Positions 34,987 through 43,607 of a stretch of 64,000 bases of DNA are shown one piece after another. The stretch is from the NCBI GenBank assembly GCA_024644235.1, contig JAHELJ010000008.1, positions 62,001 to 126,000 of the forward strand, given 5' to 3'. The position numbers were made by a program, and so were the translations under genes. The first letter of the stretch is position 1; the number at the start of each line of letters is the position of its first letter. The stretch comes from Lewinellaceae bacterium. GTDB lineage: Bacteria; Bacteroidota; Bacteroidia; Chitinophagales; Saprospiraceae. A model generated the notes under the pieces. The model made no database searches, had not been told where the DNA came from, and saw only the letters and a list, made by a program, of their open reading frames with translations.

Positions 34987-36363
34987 ATGATCATGTCGAT
35001 AAATACTATTGAGCAGTTCCACCAATCGGTCGGGGATCAAATAGTGAAAGAGGCTGGCAGTTTCCTGGGGGAAAACCTGGATCACACTCGATCTGCTGTA
35101 AATACTTTAGTCCCAGCCGTCTTCCGAGGATTAATAGAAAAAAGTTCCGATTTAGAAGGAGGAGGAAATCTTCTTGACTACATAAAAGAACATTTCGATG
35201 CAAAGCTTCTCGAGCAATCCGGAGGAATATTTGGAGGTGGCCCAGCTACAAATGACTTGCTGGAAAAAGGTGATTCGGTCATTCAACAGATCTTTGGCAA
35301 GGAGAGCGCAAAAACAGAAGAAATCCTGGACATGGTTTCCTCTTCGAATCAAATTCACCGCAATAGCTCTGAGACGCTCCTCAAGATGGTCGCTCCTGTA
35401 ACGCTCAATCTAATCGGAAAGGAGATTCAAGATCGGCAACTAGATGCCCCGGGATTCCAGGAACTTCTTCAGTCGCAGATGGAAACGGTGATGCACGCAT
35501 CACCCATGGCTTTAACCGATATTTTTGACAGAGCAAAGGTGACAAACGATGTGAAATCGACCCCTCAAAAAAACCAGGGAGAGCTTCCGGCCACATCTGA
35601 TCCTCAAAATCCGAATACATTAAAGAACGAAGGTCCTAAAAAAGAGAGTTCCGATGGAGAGGAACCAGCCACTATTGCACCTAAGCCCTCTTTTGTCAAG
35701 CGAATGGGGCCCTGGTTTATTTTGTTCATCTTGGCGGGCTTAATGTTTTGGGGAATGAGAAGTTGTGGAGGGATGTCGCCGGAGTTGAAACGATCTCTGT
35801 CTTCGGATGAGACCGAATTGCAAGATGATGAACAGCACGAATCTGCCAATCCTGATCAAATCGAAAGTGACCAAACTGAATCTACTCCAGAAGTTACCGA
35901 TGCGATTGAGACAGTGGAAAAGCATGTGATCGATTTGCCAGGTGGAGCAACACTTGCAGTCGCCAAGGGTTCTTTTGCTCAAAAGGTATCGGCCTTTCTT
36001 TCATCCGGAGCCCGCGCCGCAGAAGGTAGGTTTGCCCTTGACGGGGTCAAGTTCAACACAGGAATGGCGGAGGTAACGGAAGTAGCAGGTCAGCAATTGC
36101 AGCATCTGGCTTATTTACTTCAAGCATACCCTACAGTACGGATCAGGGTGGAATGTCGGCTGAAGAGTGAAGGAGATGCACCAGAGGATTTGGCATTGTC
36201 GGAACAACGAGCACTGTCAATTAAAAAGAGATTAAATGAACTGGGAGTCGCCAATGAACGTATTGAGGCAACCGGATATGGCTCAGAGGGTCTTGACACC
36301 AACACCGATACCCCAGAAACTGCTACGAACCAGCGGGTAGAGGTGGTAGTGATAACCCGGTAG
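34987..36363 (+). CDS. DUF937-OmpA fusion with central membrane helix
   Basis: 458 residues. The first 180 residues resemble DUF937 (helical; NTLVPAVFRGLIEK and GGNLLDYIKEHFD). A Ser/Glu/Lys/Pro-rich linker (about 185-235) leads to one helix at about 240-258 (GPWFILFILAGLMFWGM). An acidic stretch (265-305) precedes a C-terminal OmpA domain (about 345-458) with LSEQRALSIKKRLNELGV and peptidoglycan-binding TNQRVEVV. No N-terminal signal peptide is visible, so the topology would be cytoplasmic DUF937 and periplasmic OmpA. An intrinsic terminator follows. Confidence 0.82.
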   Translation: MIMSINTIEQFHQSVGDQIVKEAGSFLGENLDHTRSAVNTLVPAVFRGLIEKSSDLEGGGNLLDYIKEHFDAKLLEQSGGIFGGGPATNDLLEKGDSVIQQIFGKESAKTEEILDMVSSSNQIHRNSSETLLKMVAPVTLNLIGKEIQDRQLDAPGFQELLQSQMETVMHASPMALTDIFDRAKVTNDVKSTPQKNQGELPATSDPQNPNTLKNEGPKKESSDGEEPATIAPKPSFVKRMGPWFILFILAGLMFWGMRSCGGMSPELKRSLSSDETELQDDEQHESANPDQIESDQTESTPEVTDAIETVEKHVIDLPGGATLAVAKGSFAQKVSAFLSSGARAAEGRFALDGVKFNTGMAEVTEVAGQQLQHLAYLLQAYPTVRIRVECRLKSEGDAPEDLALSEQRALSIKKRLNELGVANERIEATGYGSEGLDTNTDTPETATNQRVEVVVITR

Positions 36364-36383
36364 AAAGTCCTTTATGTCTCTCT

Positions 36384-36416
36384 AAAAAGCGCAGCCAGAG
36401 GCTGTGCTTTTTTTTT
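36384..36416 (+). terminator. Intrinsic terminator after DUF937-OmpA gene
   Basis: AAAGCGCAGCC, loop AGA, GGCTGTGCTTT followed by a run of T. The stem has one G/T mismatch position. It starts about 20 bases after the stop codon at 36363. Confidence 0.85.
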
Positions 36417-36483
36417 ATTTTGACCTGTCACCACGAATTTTCCGTGGCGTTAACAATTTGCAACCAGAAAGCGTTTACCTACT

Positions 36484-37701
36484 ATGCATCGATTCCTTGT
36501 GACGCTATTGATTCTGGGCCTGTGCCTTAATGTTCTGGCACAGCAACAAGTGAGCTTACGTGAAATCGAAAAGGAAGTGAGCTTTTCGTTTGAGGCCACA
36601 AACGACTTTATCCTTCTCAACGTCAGGTTCAACAATGTACTTCCTCTCAAATTTATCTTCGACACCGGATCCGAACACACCATTTTATTTAAGAAAGACT
36701 TTTCTGATCTATTGGGTATTGAGTATCAAAAAAGAATCCCTTTACTGGGATCTGACCTCTCCCAGCAGATCTACGGGTACATTGCCCGGGGCATATATCT
36801 CAATCTGGATAACACCTGTGTAGCCAGATCGGACATCCTGGTTCTGGAAGAAGACTATCTGGGATTAGACGAATTCACCGGAGTGAATATCGACGGCATT
36901 ATCGGGGCCAATGTATTCAGACATTTCATCGTACACATAAACAATAAACAGGGTAAGATCAACCTAATACGGCCTGATCATTTCAAGCCTCCCCGGCGAT
37001 ATGACCAGATAAAGATCGATGTGTATAAGAACAAACCCTATATCGAAGCGTTTGCAAAAACAGGAGCGCTCAACATCACCCTCCGCCTGTTGCTCGACAC
37101 CGGAGCTGCACTTCCGCTTTTGCTCTATACCAACACCCACCCAGATTTACTTCTGCCCGAAACCACTATTACCGGTAATCTGGGGATGGGGCTGGGAGGA
37201 TTTCTGGAAGGCTATATTGGCAGGGTTGAGGAATTCAAATTTGGCGACTTTGAATACAATAGTCTGATTGCGAGTTTTCAGGAACTGAATATGGATTCTT
37301 TATTTGATATTAACCTCAACAAGAATGGTATCTTAGGTAACTCCATGTTGAAGCGATTCAATTACTATATCGATTACAACCATGAAATACTCTATATCAA
37401 AGCCAACCGGAAATATCGAAAACGTTTTCAATATGACAAGAGTGGCCTGGTAATAGCCGCCACCGGTTACAATCTCCGCAACTATATCGTTCAAAAAGTA
37501 CTCCCTGGTTCTCCTGCTGAGCAAGCAGGATTACAAAAAGGAGATGTCATAAAGAAAATCCAAAGGATACCCGCCACGTTCTACACATTATCTGGAATCA
37601 ATTCCGTCCTCTCCAGCCGGAAAGGAAAGAAGATCCACCTCACGATATCACGCGAAGGAGATAGGATGAAAATCAAGTTTAAATTGCGTGACCTAATCTA
37701 A
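36484..37701 (+). CDS. Retropepsin-like aspartic protease with PDZ domain, exported
   Basis: 405 residues with a signal peptide at 1-19 (ends LNVLAQ). Two aspartic protease half-sites are visible: FIFDTGSEHTILF at about 57-69 and LLLDTGAALPLLL near 202-214, so one chain supplies both catalytic aspartates. A PDZ domain closes the protein at about 320-400 (VLPGSPAEQAGLQKGDVIKKI). This domain order is known in Bacteroidota periplasmic or surface proteases. Substrate unknown. Followed after 2 bases by a small membrane protein gene. Confidence 0.87.
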   Translation: MHRFLVTLLILGLCLNVLAQQQVSLREIEKEVSFSFEATNDFILLNVRFNNVLPLKFIFDTGSEHTILFKKDFSDLLGIEYQKRIPLLGSDLSQQIYGYIARGIYLNLDNTCVARSDILVLEEDYLGLDEFTGVNIDGIIGANVFRHFIVHINNKQGKINLIRPDHFKPPRRYDQIKIDVYKNKPYIEAFAKTGALNITLRLLLDTGAALPLLLYTNTHPDLLLPETTITGNLGMGLGGFLEGYIGRVEEFKFGDFEYNSLIASFQELNMDSLFDINLNKNGILGNSMLKRFNYYIDYNHEILYIKANRKYRKRFQYDKSGLVIAATGYNLRNYIVQKVLPGSPAEQAGLQKGDVIKKIQRIPATFYTLSGINSVLSSRKGKKIHLTISREGDRMKIKFKLRDLI

Positions 37702-37703
37702 GT

Positions 37704-38171
37704 ATGTCCTTGCGCTCTGAGACCTTGCAGAAAATATGGCTGGAACTGATTTGGTGGGTTATCACTGGTTTGGTGACAACCTTGATCCTGCTACCCATTT
37801 TGAAAAACACGATTGACTATCCGTTTTTAAAGATCAATGTCTTTTTCATCATTACTTTATTGACATTTTTTCGATATGTATTCTTCCTTCGATTCACGTT
37901 CTTGAAAAGATTGAGATGGGCCAAGTTCATATTGGTTTTTCTATCTATTCCGCTGATTTTCATGTTGGTTAACTACCTGAATCACTTTCTTACCCAACTT
38001 GATGAGAACTCCTTTGACAGTTTTCTGATAGGCCGAGCGGACCCACATCTTGCGGGCTATATCAAAAGTGAAATGCTACTTTTTGGAGTCGGTAGTGTGA
38101 TCATAAGTGTAATACTGCCTTTCCGAATGATCCTCAGCCTGTGGAGGCAACACAACCGGGGTACAGAATAA
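37704..38171 (+). CDS. Four-helix membrane protein of unknown function
   Basis: 155 residues with four hydrophobic helices at about 15-34, 44-66, 73-91 and 123-147. No motif is recognised. It starts 2 bases after the aspartic protease stop, so it is likely cotranscribed with it, and could be a membrane partner. Ends before a minus-strand terminator. Confidence 0.65.
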   Translation: MSLRSETLQKIWLELIWWVITGLVTTLILLPILKNTIDYPFLKINVFFIITLLTFFRYVFFLRFTFLKRLRWAKFILVFLSIPLIFMLVNYLNHFLTQLDENSFDSFLIGRADPHLAGYIKSEMLLFGVGSVIISVILPFRMILSLWRQHNRGTE

Positions 38172-38203
38172 AAAAAGCAGCAGAATACTTTTACCCTGCT
38201 GCT
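38170..38203 (-). terminator. Intrinsic terminator for the minus-strand gene at 38227-38580
   Basis: On the minus strand: AGCAGCAG, a 12-base loop, CTGCTGCT, then a T-run. Perfect 8-bp stem. It sits about 24 bases beyond the stop of the minus-strand gene and just past the plus-strand stop, so it may serve the convergent pair. Confidence 0.75.
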
Positions 38204-38226
38204 AGTATGAAAAAGCTCTACCTCAA

Positions 38227-38580
38227 CTAATCTTTATCGGCTCGAAACATGATTTCGAGCACGTATATCTTGTTTCTCTTTGGGAGTTCTCTCAGAGTTT
38301 TGTAGTTCAATCGGTTCTTGATATAGGTATCAAGTTGTGTATTGTCGGTACCGGTCGAAACCACGACCATTTCCTCCTTGTCGTTTATCAAGAACTTGAG
38401 TTTTATTTCCGCTTTTTTGATTCCAAAACGATCCAGATCGGGGGTCTGAATCATCTTTTCGATCTTTGCCCTCACAGCCTCAGCAGACTGTGGTTTAATA
38501 TCATTAGCCAAAGCTGGTCCCGTAGATAAAAGGAAGATAATCAGCGCAAGCACATAGCCTGCAGAAGGAACTGTTTTCAT
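38227..38580 (-). CDS. Small exported protein of unknown function
   Basis: 117 residues; residues 1-25 form a signal peptide ending P-A-L-A. The mature part (about 26-117) has charged helices followed by beta-like segments (IKLKFLINDKEEMVVV, KIYVLEIMFR) reminiscent of TonB C-terminal-type folds, but too weak to assign. It stands alone with its own terminator. Confidence 0.65.
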   Translation of the reverse strand: MKTVPSAGYVLALIIFLLSTGPALANDIKPQSAEAVRAKIEKMIQTPDLDRFGIKKAEIKLKFLINDKEEMVVVSTGTDNTQLDTYIKNRLNYKTLRELPKRNKIYVLEIMFRADKD

Positions 38581-38777
38581 AGTTTATAGATTTTCTTGGT
38601 GTAATGAGTCCCACCACTAGATGGGATCAGATAATAACTTTGCAACTGTTAACTAAGAGACGAAGGCTTGAGAAGAAAAGTTGCAAGCGAAGAGACTTTT
38701 AACGATAAACTACAGAGATTAGTAGATTAATTCTCATTTCAGAGTGATCAAAATTTTCCTCAATTCAAACTTTTAAT

Positions 38778-39131
38778 ATGTCGCAAATAGAAAAATTCAA
38801 TGCATATCGAACGCGGATGAATGAGCGGATTCTAGGCGAAGACAACAAAGTGCTAAAGAGATTTTTTAGTCTCGATAATCAAACCTACCAGGAGGGCACA
38901 CTTGATGTAGCAACTAAAGAGATGCTTGGTCTGGTAGCTTCCATGGTATTGCGATGTGATGATTGCATCAAGTATCACCTAGGGCGGTGCAAAGAAGAAG
39001 GGGTAAGCACAGCCGCCCTCTTTGAAGTATTGTCTGTGGCAAATATCGTTGGTGGCTCTATCTGTATTCCACATACCCGCCGGGCAGTGGAGTATTGGGA
39101 TGAGTTAACCGTAATGAACCAAGATCAATGA
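38778..39131 (+). CDS. AhpD-like / carboxymuconolactone decarboxylase family protein
   Basis: 117 residues of the CMD/AhpD fold. The redox motif is seen in VLRCDDCIKYHLGRCKEEG: C-x-x-C followed by a histidine, as in AhpD-type alkylhydroperoxidases and their relatives. It may reduce peroxides or protect against oxidative stress; no AhpC gene lies nearby. A possible -7 box TAACTTTG at 38635-38642 lies far upstream. Single gene before the helicase gene. Confidence 0.85.
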   Translation: MSQIEKFNAYRTRMNERILGEDNKVLKRFFSLDNQTYQEGTLDVATKEMLGLVASMVLRCDDCIKYHLGRCKEEGVSTAALFEVLSVANIVGGSICIPHTRRAVEYWDELTVMNQDQ

Positions 39132-39200
39132 TGACATATTTAGTTTTTATTCATATTAGTTACTTTAGCTCTTTGCTTGAAAAAGAATGGTAGAAGCTGA

Positions 39201-41465
39201 TTGCCCTTGGATTATTTAAAAGACCTAAACGACGTACAACAGCAGGCCGTTACTCACCTTGATGGTCCGGTGATGGTCATTGCCGGTCCTGGATCGGGTA
39301 AGACTCGCGTACTGACCTATCGAATTGCTCACTTGATCACATCAGGTATCTATCCGGAGCAAATCCTTGCACTTACATTTACGAATAAGGCCGCCAGAGA
39401 GATGAAAGAGCGTATCTCTCGGGTTGTTGGCGACCAGGCAAGGCGGGTTTGGGCAGGTACCTTTCACTCAATTTTTGCAAGAATCCTCCGGGTTGAAGCC
39501 GATCGAATCGGATATCCTTCCAATTTTACCATTTACGATACAGAAGATAGCAAGGCATTGATAACCCGGATCATTAAGGATATGCATCTGGATAAGAACA
39601 ATTATAATGTAAGTTCAGTCAGAGCCAGGATCTCCTCAGCGAAGTGCAATCTCATCACTCCTAAACTTTATGCCAAGGATGAAGAACTTATGCAGATCGA
39701 TAGATTCTACAGGCGCCCGATGCTGTATGCAATCTATGATAGATATGTCTCTCAATGTAAGATGGCAGGAGCAATGGACTTCGACGATCTGCTCTACAAG
39801 CTCTTCGAATTGTTGCAAACCAATCCTGATGAAGTGGTTGATAAGTATCGACGACGATTTGCCTATTTGTTGGTCGACGAATTTCAAGACACTAATTATT
39901 TGCAATACGCCATCCTCAAGAAGCTCGTGAAGTACGAGGGCAGCAATGAAAACCTATGTATTGTCGGTGATGATGCCCAGAGCATCTATGCATTCCGGGG
40001 AGCTACTATCGACAACATTCTAAACTTTCGCAAGGACTTTCCCAACCTTGTTACATTCAAACTTGAACAAAACTATCGCTCGACCCAATTCATTGTCGAA
40101 GCGGCTAATGAGGTAATCAGGTATAATAAGAAGCAGATCCAAAAGAAGATTTGGACCGATCAAATCGACGGCAATAAGCTCAAAGTGATTAAATCGATTT
40201 CGGACAATGAAGAAGGCCGAAGAGTAGCCGATCTGATTGTCGAGTATAAGAACCGGCATCATGTTTCGAACAATGAAATCGCAATCTTGTACCGGACCAA
40301 TGCCCAAAGCCGGGTCTTTGAGGAGTACTTAAGAAGATACAATCTTCCCTATAAGGTTTTTGGTGGTCTCTCCTTTTATCAGAGAAAAGAGGTAAAGGAC
40401 CTGATTGCTTACCTGCGGTTGGCAGTCAATCCTCAAGACGAAGAAGCAATCAGAAGGGTGATCAACTATCCGAAGCGAGGCATGGGCAATAGTTCGGTAG
40501 ATAAGATTAGCCAGTTTGCTGCAGAAAAGACTATCACATTCTGGGAATCATTGGTGCAATGCCCTTTGCCTTCGCGACCTGAAAAAATCGCGAAGCAATT
40601 TCGACAGCTCATCGAAGAATTTGGGGCGCGCGCAGTAGAGAAAAATGCTTACGAAGTGGCATCTTATATCGCTCAAAGTTCAGGGCTGATCGATGCACTT
40701 AAATCCGATAACTCTCTGGAAGGCTTGTCACGTCTGGAAAATCTCACCGCCCTTCTGGACGGAATCAAAGAATTTATAGATTATGATGAGGCAGAAGGAC
40801 CTCTACTCACAGAAGACAAAAGTCTTGCTTCTTACTTGCAAAGTATTGCACTGCTGACCGATCTGGATGATGAAACTTCATTTGGAGATTATATCACCTT
40901 GATGTCCGTTCATTCTGCAAAAGGTCTGGAGTTCGATGCTGTCTTTATCGTTGGCCTGGAAGAGAACATCTTTCCTTCTTTTCAATCGCTGGAAACGCAG
41001 GATGGTATTGACGAGGAGCGCAGGTTGTTCTACGTAGCTATAACCAGAGCGCGCAAGTTATTGACCCTCACCTATGCCAACTCACGCTATCGCTTTGGCA
41101 AAGTTGTTTATAACGAGCCAAGTCGCTTTCTTGACGAAATCTCTGAGAAACTATTGGACAGCACCGTGCCACGCCGGGCAAGTGCATCCGCAAATCACCG
41201 CGCTCGCATACAAGGTAGCTTCAGGGTACCAAAGGGTGTCGAAACTACCCAGACAGTAGCTCCGCCGGTAGATTTTACACCAGCGTCTCCGCATCAAATC
41301 CATGCCGGCATGAAGGTTAAGCATCTAAAATTTGGCATCGGTAAGGTAATCAGCATTGATGGATATAATGATTCTAAAGTGGCAACGATCTTCTTCAATG
41401 AGGTAAACAATCCCCAGCGCCGGATCATGTTGAAGTTTGCCAAGTTGCAGATCGTAGAAGATTAA
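39201..41465 (+). CDS. pcrA: UvrD/PcrA-type superfamily 1 DNA helicase
   Basis: 754 residues. Motifs in order: DLNDVQQQAVTHLDGPVMV (Q motif), IAGPGSGKTRVLTYR (Walker A) at about 26-40, LALTFTNKAAREMKERI, LLVDEFQDTN (Walker B), IVGDDAQSIYAFRGA, LEQNYRSTQ, LMSVHSAKGLEFDAVFIVGLEE and FYVAITRARKLLTL. The C-terminal KVKHLKFGIGKVISI is a Tudor-like tail that in PcrA contacts RNA polymerase. Unwinds DNA 3' to 5' in repair and replication. Starts with TTG; no ATG lies in frame nearby. queG follows after 5 bases. Confidence 0.95.
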   Translation: MPLDYLKDLNDVQQQAVTHLDGPVMVIAGPGSGKTRVLTYRIAHLITSGIYPEQILALTFTNKAAREMKERISRVVGDQARRVWAGTFHSIFARILRVEADRIGYPSNFTIYDTEDSKALITRIIKDMHLDKNNYNVSSVRARISSAKCNLITPKLYAKDEELMQIDRFYRRPMLYAIYDRYVSQCKMAGAMDFDDLLYKLFELLQTNPDEVVDKYRRRFAYLLVDEFQDTNYLQYAILKKLVKYEGSNENLCIVGDDAQSIYAFRGATIDNILNFRKDFPNLVTFKLEQNYRSTQFIVEAANEVIRYNKKQIQKKIWTDQIDGNKLKVIKSISDNEEGRRVADLIVEYKNRHHVSNNEIAILYRTNAQSRVFEEYLRRYNLPYKVFGGLSFYQRKEVKDLIAYLRLAVNPQDEEAIRRVINYPKRGMGNSSVDKISQFAAEKTITFWESLVQCPLPSRPEKIAKQFRQLIEEFGARAVEKNAYEVASYIAQSSGLIDALKSDNSLEGLSRLENLTALLDGIKEFIDYDEAEGPLLTEDKSLASYLQSIALLTDLDDETSFGDYITLMSVHSAKGLEFDAVFIVGLEENIFPSFQSLETQDGIDEERRLFYVAITRARKLLTLTYANSRYRFGKVVYNEPSRFLDEISEKLLDSTVPRRASASANHRARIQGSFRVPKGVETTQTVAPPVDFTPASPHQIHAGMKVKHLKFGIGKVISIDGYNDSKVATIFFNEVNNPQRRIMLKFAKLQIVED

Positions 41466-41470
41466 AACCA

Positions 41471-42418
41471 ATGGGGTCACCAGCCCAATACTCATCCTAT
41501 GTTAAGGCTGCCGCCAACGAATTAGGGTTCTCTTTTGTAGGAATCGCTAAAGCGGAAAAGATGGAACCGGAGGCCAAGAGACTTGAAGCCTGGCTGAGTC
41601 AAGGATTTAACGGTCGTATGAAATACATGGAAAATCACTTTGACAAACGTGTTGACCCCCGTAAACTGGTTCCCGGTGCACGATCAGTGATCTCTCTACT
41701 ATATAATTACTCTACCTCAGCAGCCCAAAAAGACCCCCAGGCACCAAAGCTATCCAAATATGCTTATGGTAAAGATTACCACTGTGTGATCAAAGCCAAA
41801 TTGACTGAATTGGTAGAACAGATCCGTGAGGAAGTGGGTGAGGTTGATGGTCGGTGTTTCGTAGATTCAGCTCCTGTGTTGGAACGAGATTGGGCCAGGA
41901 GAAGTGGATTGGGTTGGATAGGTAAAAACACCATGCTGATCAATCCTAAGGCCGGATCATATTTCTTCCTGGCTGAGCTTATCATCGACCTTGAGCTGGA
42001 ACCCGATAGTCCAATTAAGGATTACTGTGGGACCTGCCGTCGCTGTATCGATGCATGCCCCACAGATGCCATTTCACCCTCCGGATACATCCTTGATGGC
42101 AGTAAATGTATCTCCTACCTTACCATTGAGCTCAGAGAAGAAATACCGCATAGCTTTCAAGACCAAATGGAGAACTGGGTGTTTGGCTGTGACATCTGTC
42201 AGGAAGTCTGCCCCTGGAACAGGTTTTCCAAAGAGCATGACGAACCAGCGTTTTCGCCAAAGGCAGAGCTGATGGAAATGACTGCACGAGAATGGCATGA
42301 AATTACCAAAGACGTTTTCAAAGTGCTTTTCAAAGACTCGGCGGTCAAACGTACCCGATACCGTGGTCTTCGACGGAATCTGGATTTTTTACCAGATCGA
42401 TCCCATAGCGAGAATTAG
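41471..42418 (+). CDS. queG: Epoxyqueuosine reductase QueG
   Basis: Last step of queuosine synthesis: reduces epoxyqueuosine in tRNA to queuosine with cobalamin and iron-sulfur clusters. 315 residues. The N-terminal domain binds cobalamin; FVDSAPVLERDWARRSGLGWIGKN carries the catalytic Asp region. Two [4Fe-4S] sites: CGTCRRCIDACP near 188-199 and CDICQEVCPW near 238-247. The C-terminal HEAT-like extension is absent, as in the short QueG form. Starts 5 bases after the helicase stop; the 3' end overlaps the convergent DUF4197 gene by 4 bases. Confidence 0.95.
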   Translation: MGSPAQYSSYVKAAANELGFSFVGIAKAEKMEPEAKRLEAWLSQGFNGRMKYMENHFDKRVDPRKLVPGARSVISLLYNYSTSAAQKDPQAPKLSKYAYGKDYHCVIKAKLTELVEQIREEVGEVDGRCFVDSAPVLERDWARRSGLGWIGKNTMLINPKAGSYFFLAELIIDLELEPDSPIKDYCGTCRRCIDACPTDAISPSGYILDGSKCISYLTIELREEIPHSFQDQMENWVFGCDICQEVCPWNRFSKEHDEPAFSPKAELMEMTAREWHEITKDVFKVLFKDSAVKRTRYRGLRRNLDFLPDRSHSEN

Positions 42419-43113
42419 GTGCCATCCTGCTTGGCAAAAACCTTCTTGAGAAGTGCCGACACCCGTTGCTCAGGATTGGTTCGAATGGCATATTCCTCCT
42501 TTTCGACCATGCTAAAGAGTCCTTTCAGCGCTTCGTGAGCAACGTAATCATCCAAGCGAGTGTTTACGGGATTTACAAACGGGATCTTATTATATGCCAC
42601 CGTTGCTTTCTCCCAATATTCTATGGCATTGAATTTATTCAAAGACTCTACAATCACGGGCTGAAATGTTTCATATAAGGGATCATATGTCGATGATTCA
42701 AGGTAGCGTGTGGCGGCATCTTTCTGTCCAAGTAAAATTCCCATAGCGTCGTCGAAAGTTATTTTCTTGATGGCATCGACGAAGATTGGCTTGGCACTTT
42801 TCGCTGCATCTTCGGCAGCACGGTTTAGTTTTTGAACGATCACTTCCTCCACATCTGAAAAACCTGGCACTACTTGTAACTTTTCGGTCACTTTGCGTGC
42901 CTCTGCTGGCAGTAAGATCTTGTAGGGACTTCTGTAATAACCATCGAGTTGGGACAGTTGATCAGATCCTTTTGAGATGCCGATCGTCAGAGCTTCCTTC
43001 AGACCCATTGCTACTTCAGCAATGGTTGGTTCGCTATTGATCGTACTTTGAACATCTTGCAAAACGTCACACGACATCAAGATGAAAACAGGTAAAATCC
43101 AATATATCTTCAT
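42415..43113 (-). CDS. DUF4197 lipoprotein
   Basis: 232 residues. MKIYWILPVFILMSC gives a lipoprotein signal with Cys15. The rest is helical DUF4197: EALTIGISKGSDQLSQLDGYYRSP and KIPFVNPVNTRLDDYVAHEALKGLF are characteristic. Function unknown; probably periplasmic, anchored in a membrane. It lies upstream-adjacent to folB on the same strand with 59 bases between the two genes. Confidence 0.87.
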   Translation of the reverse strand: MKIYWILPVFILMSCDVLQDVQSTINSEPTIAEVAMGLKEALTIGISKGSDQLSQLDGYYRSPYKILLPAEARKVTEKLQVVPGFSDVEEVIVQKLNRAAEDAAKSAKPIFVDAIKKITFDDAMGILLGQKDAATRYLESSTYDPLYETFQPVIVESLNKFNAIEYWEKATVAYNKIPFVNPVNTRLDDYVAHEALKGLFSMVEKEEYAIRTNPEQRVSALLKKVFAKQDGT

Positions 43114-43172
43114 TTACAATTTCTTTTTATAACGCAAAAGTCCTGGTCGCGCCTGTTATACTAAATATAAAA

Positions 43173-43529
43173 TCAGTTTTTTAAATGGAGTTCAACTATA
43201 GCGTGATCAACTAATCCACCAAGAAGCGGATTCTTTTTTCGAAGTTTTACCAAAATCTCAGACCCCTTTGGTGCTAGTTCTCCTACTTTGGCCAGGATGT
43301 TATCAGCAACCGTTTCTATCAGATGACGGGAATTACTCATCTCTGCAGAACAGATCTGATAGATGGTTTCGTAGTTCACAGTACGTTCCAAAGAATCCTT
43401 CATCTGGCTGGGCGAAACTGGTAGCTCCACTGTTACATCGATGACATAGTTATTGCCAACCGACTGCTCCTCGGTATAATATCCGTGGAAGCTGTGGAAT
43501 TCCATTCCCATTAGTCCAATTTTGGTCAT
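43173..43529 (-). CDS. folB: Dihydroneopterin aldolase FolB
   Basis: 118 residues from ATG 43529 (MTKIGLMGMEFHSFHGYY), the usual family start; the longer open frame to 43577 is not family-like. Cleaves dihydroneopterin in folate synthesis. Motifs: FHGYYTEEQSVGNNYVIDV with the catalytic Glu region, ERTVNYETIYQI, HLIETVADNILAKV and VKLRKKNPLLGGLVDHAIVEL with the catalytic Lys. The start lies 78 bases from the divergent acyl-CoA dehydrogenase gene. Confidence 0.93.
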   Translation of the reverse strand: MTKIGLMGMEFHSFHGYYTEEQSVGNNYVIDVTVELPVSPSQMKDSLERTVNYETIYQICSAEMSNSRHLIETVADNILAKVGELAPKGSEILVKLRKKNPLLGGLVDHAIVELHLKN

Positions 43530-43607
43530 ATTTGTGGCCGGGAAAATGAGATGCGAAGATAGCATCTTTACCATCATTATTTGGCGGTCATTTCAACGAG
43601 AATACGC

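Noticed and set aside
38635-38642. TAACTTTG before the AhpD-like gene as promoter
   Set aside because: It matches the -7 box but no TTG lies at a suitable distance, and the start codon is far away. Single matches are expected by chance in this much intergenic sequence; the same applies to TACATTTG at 15328.
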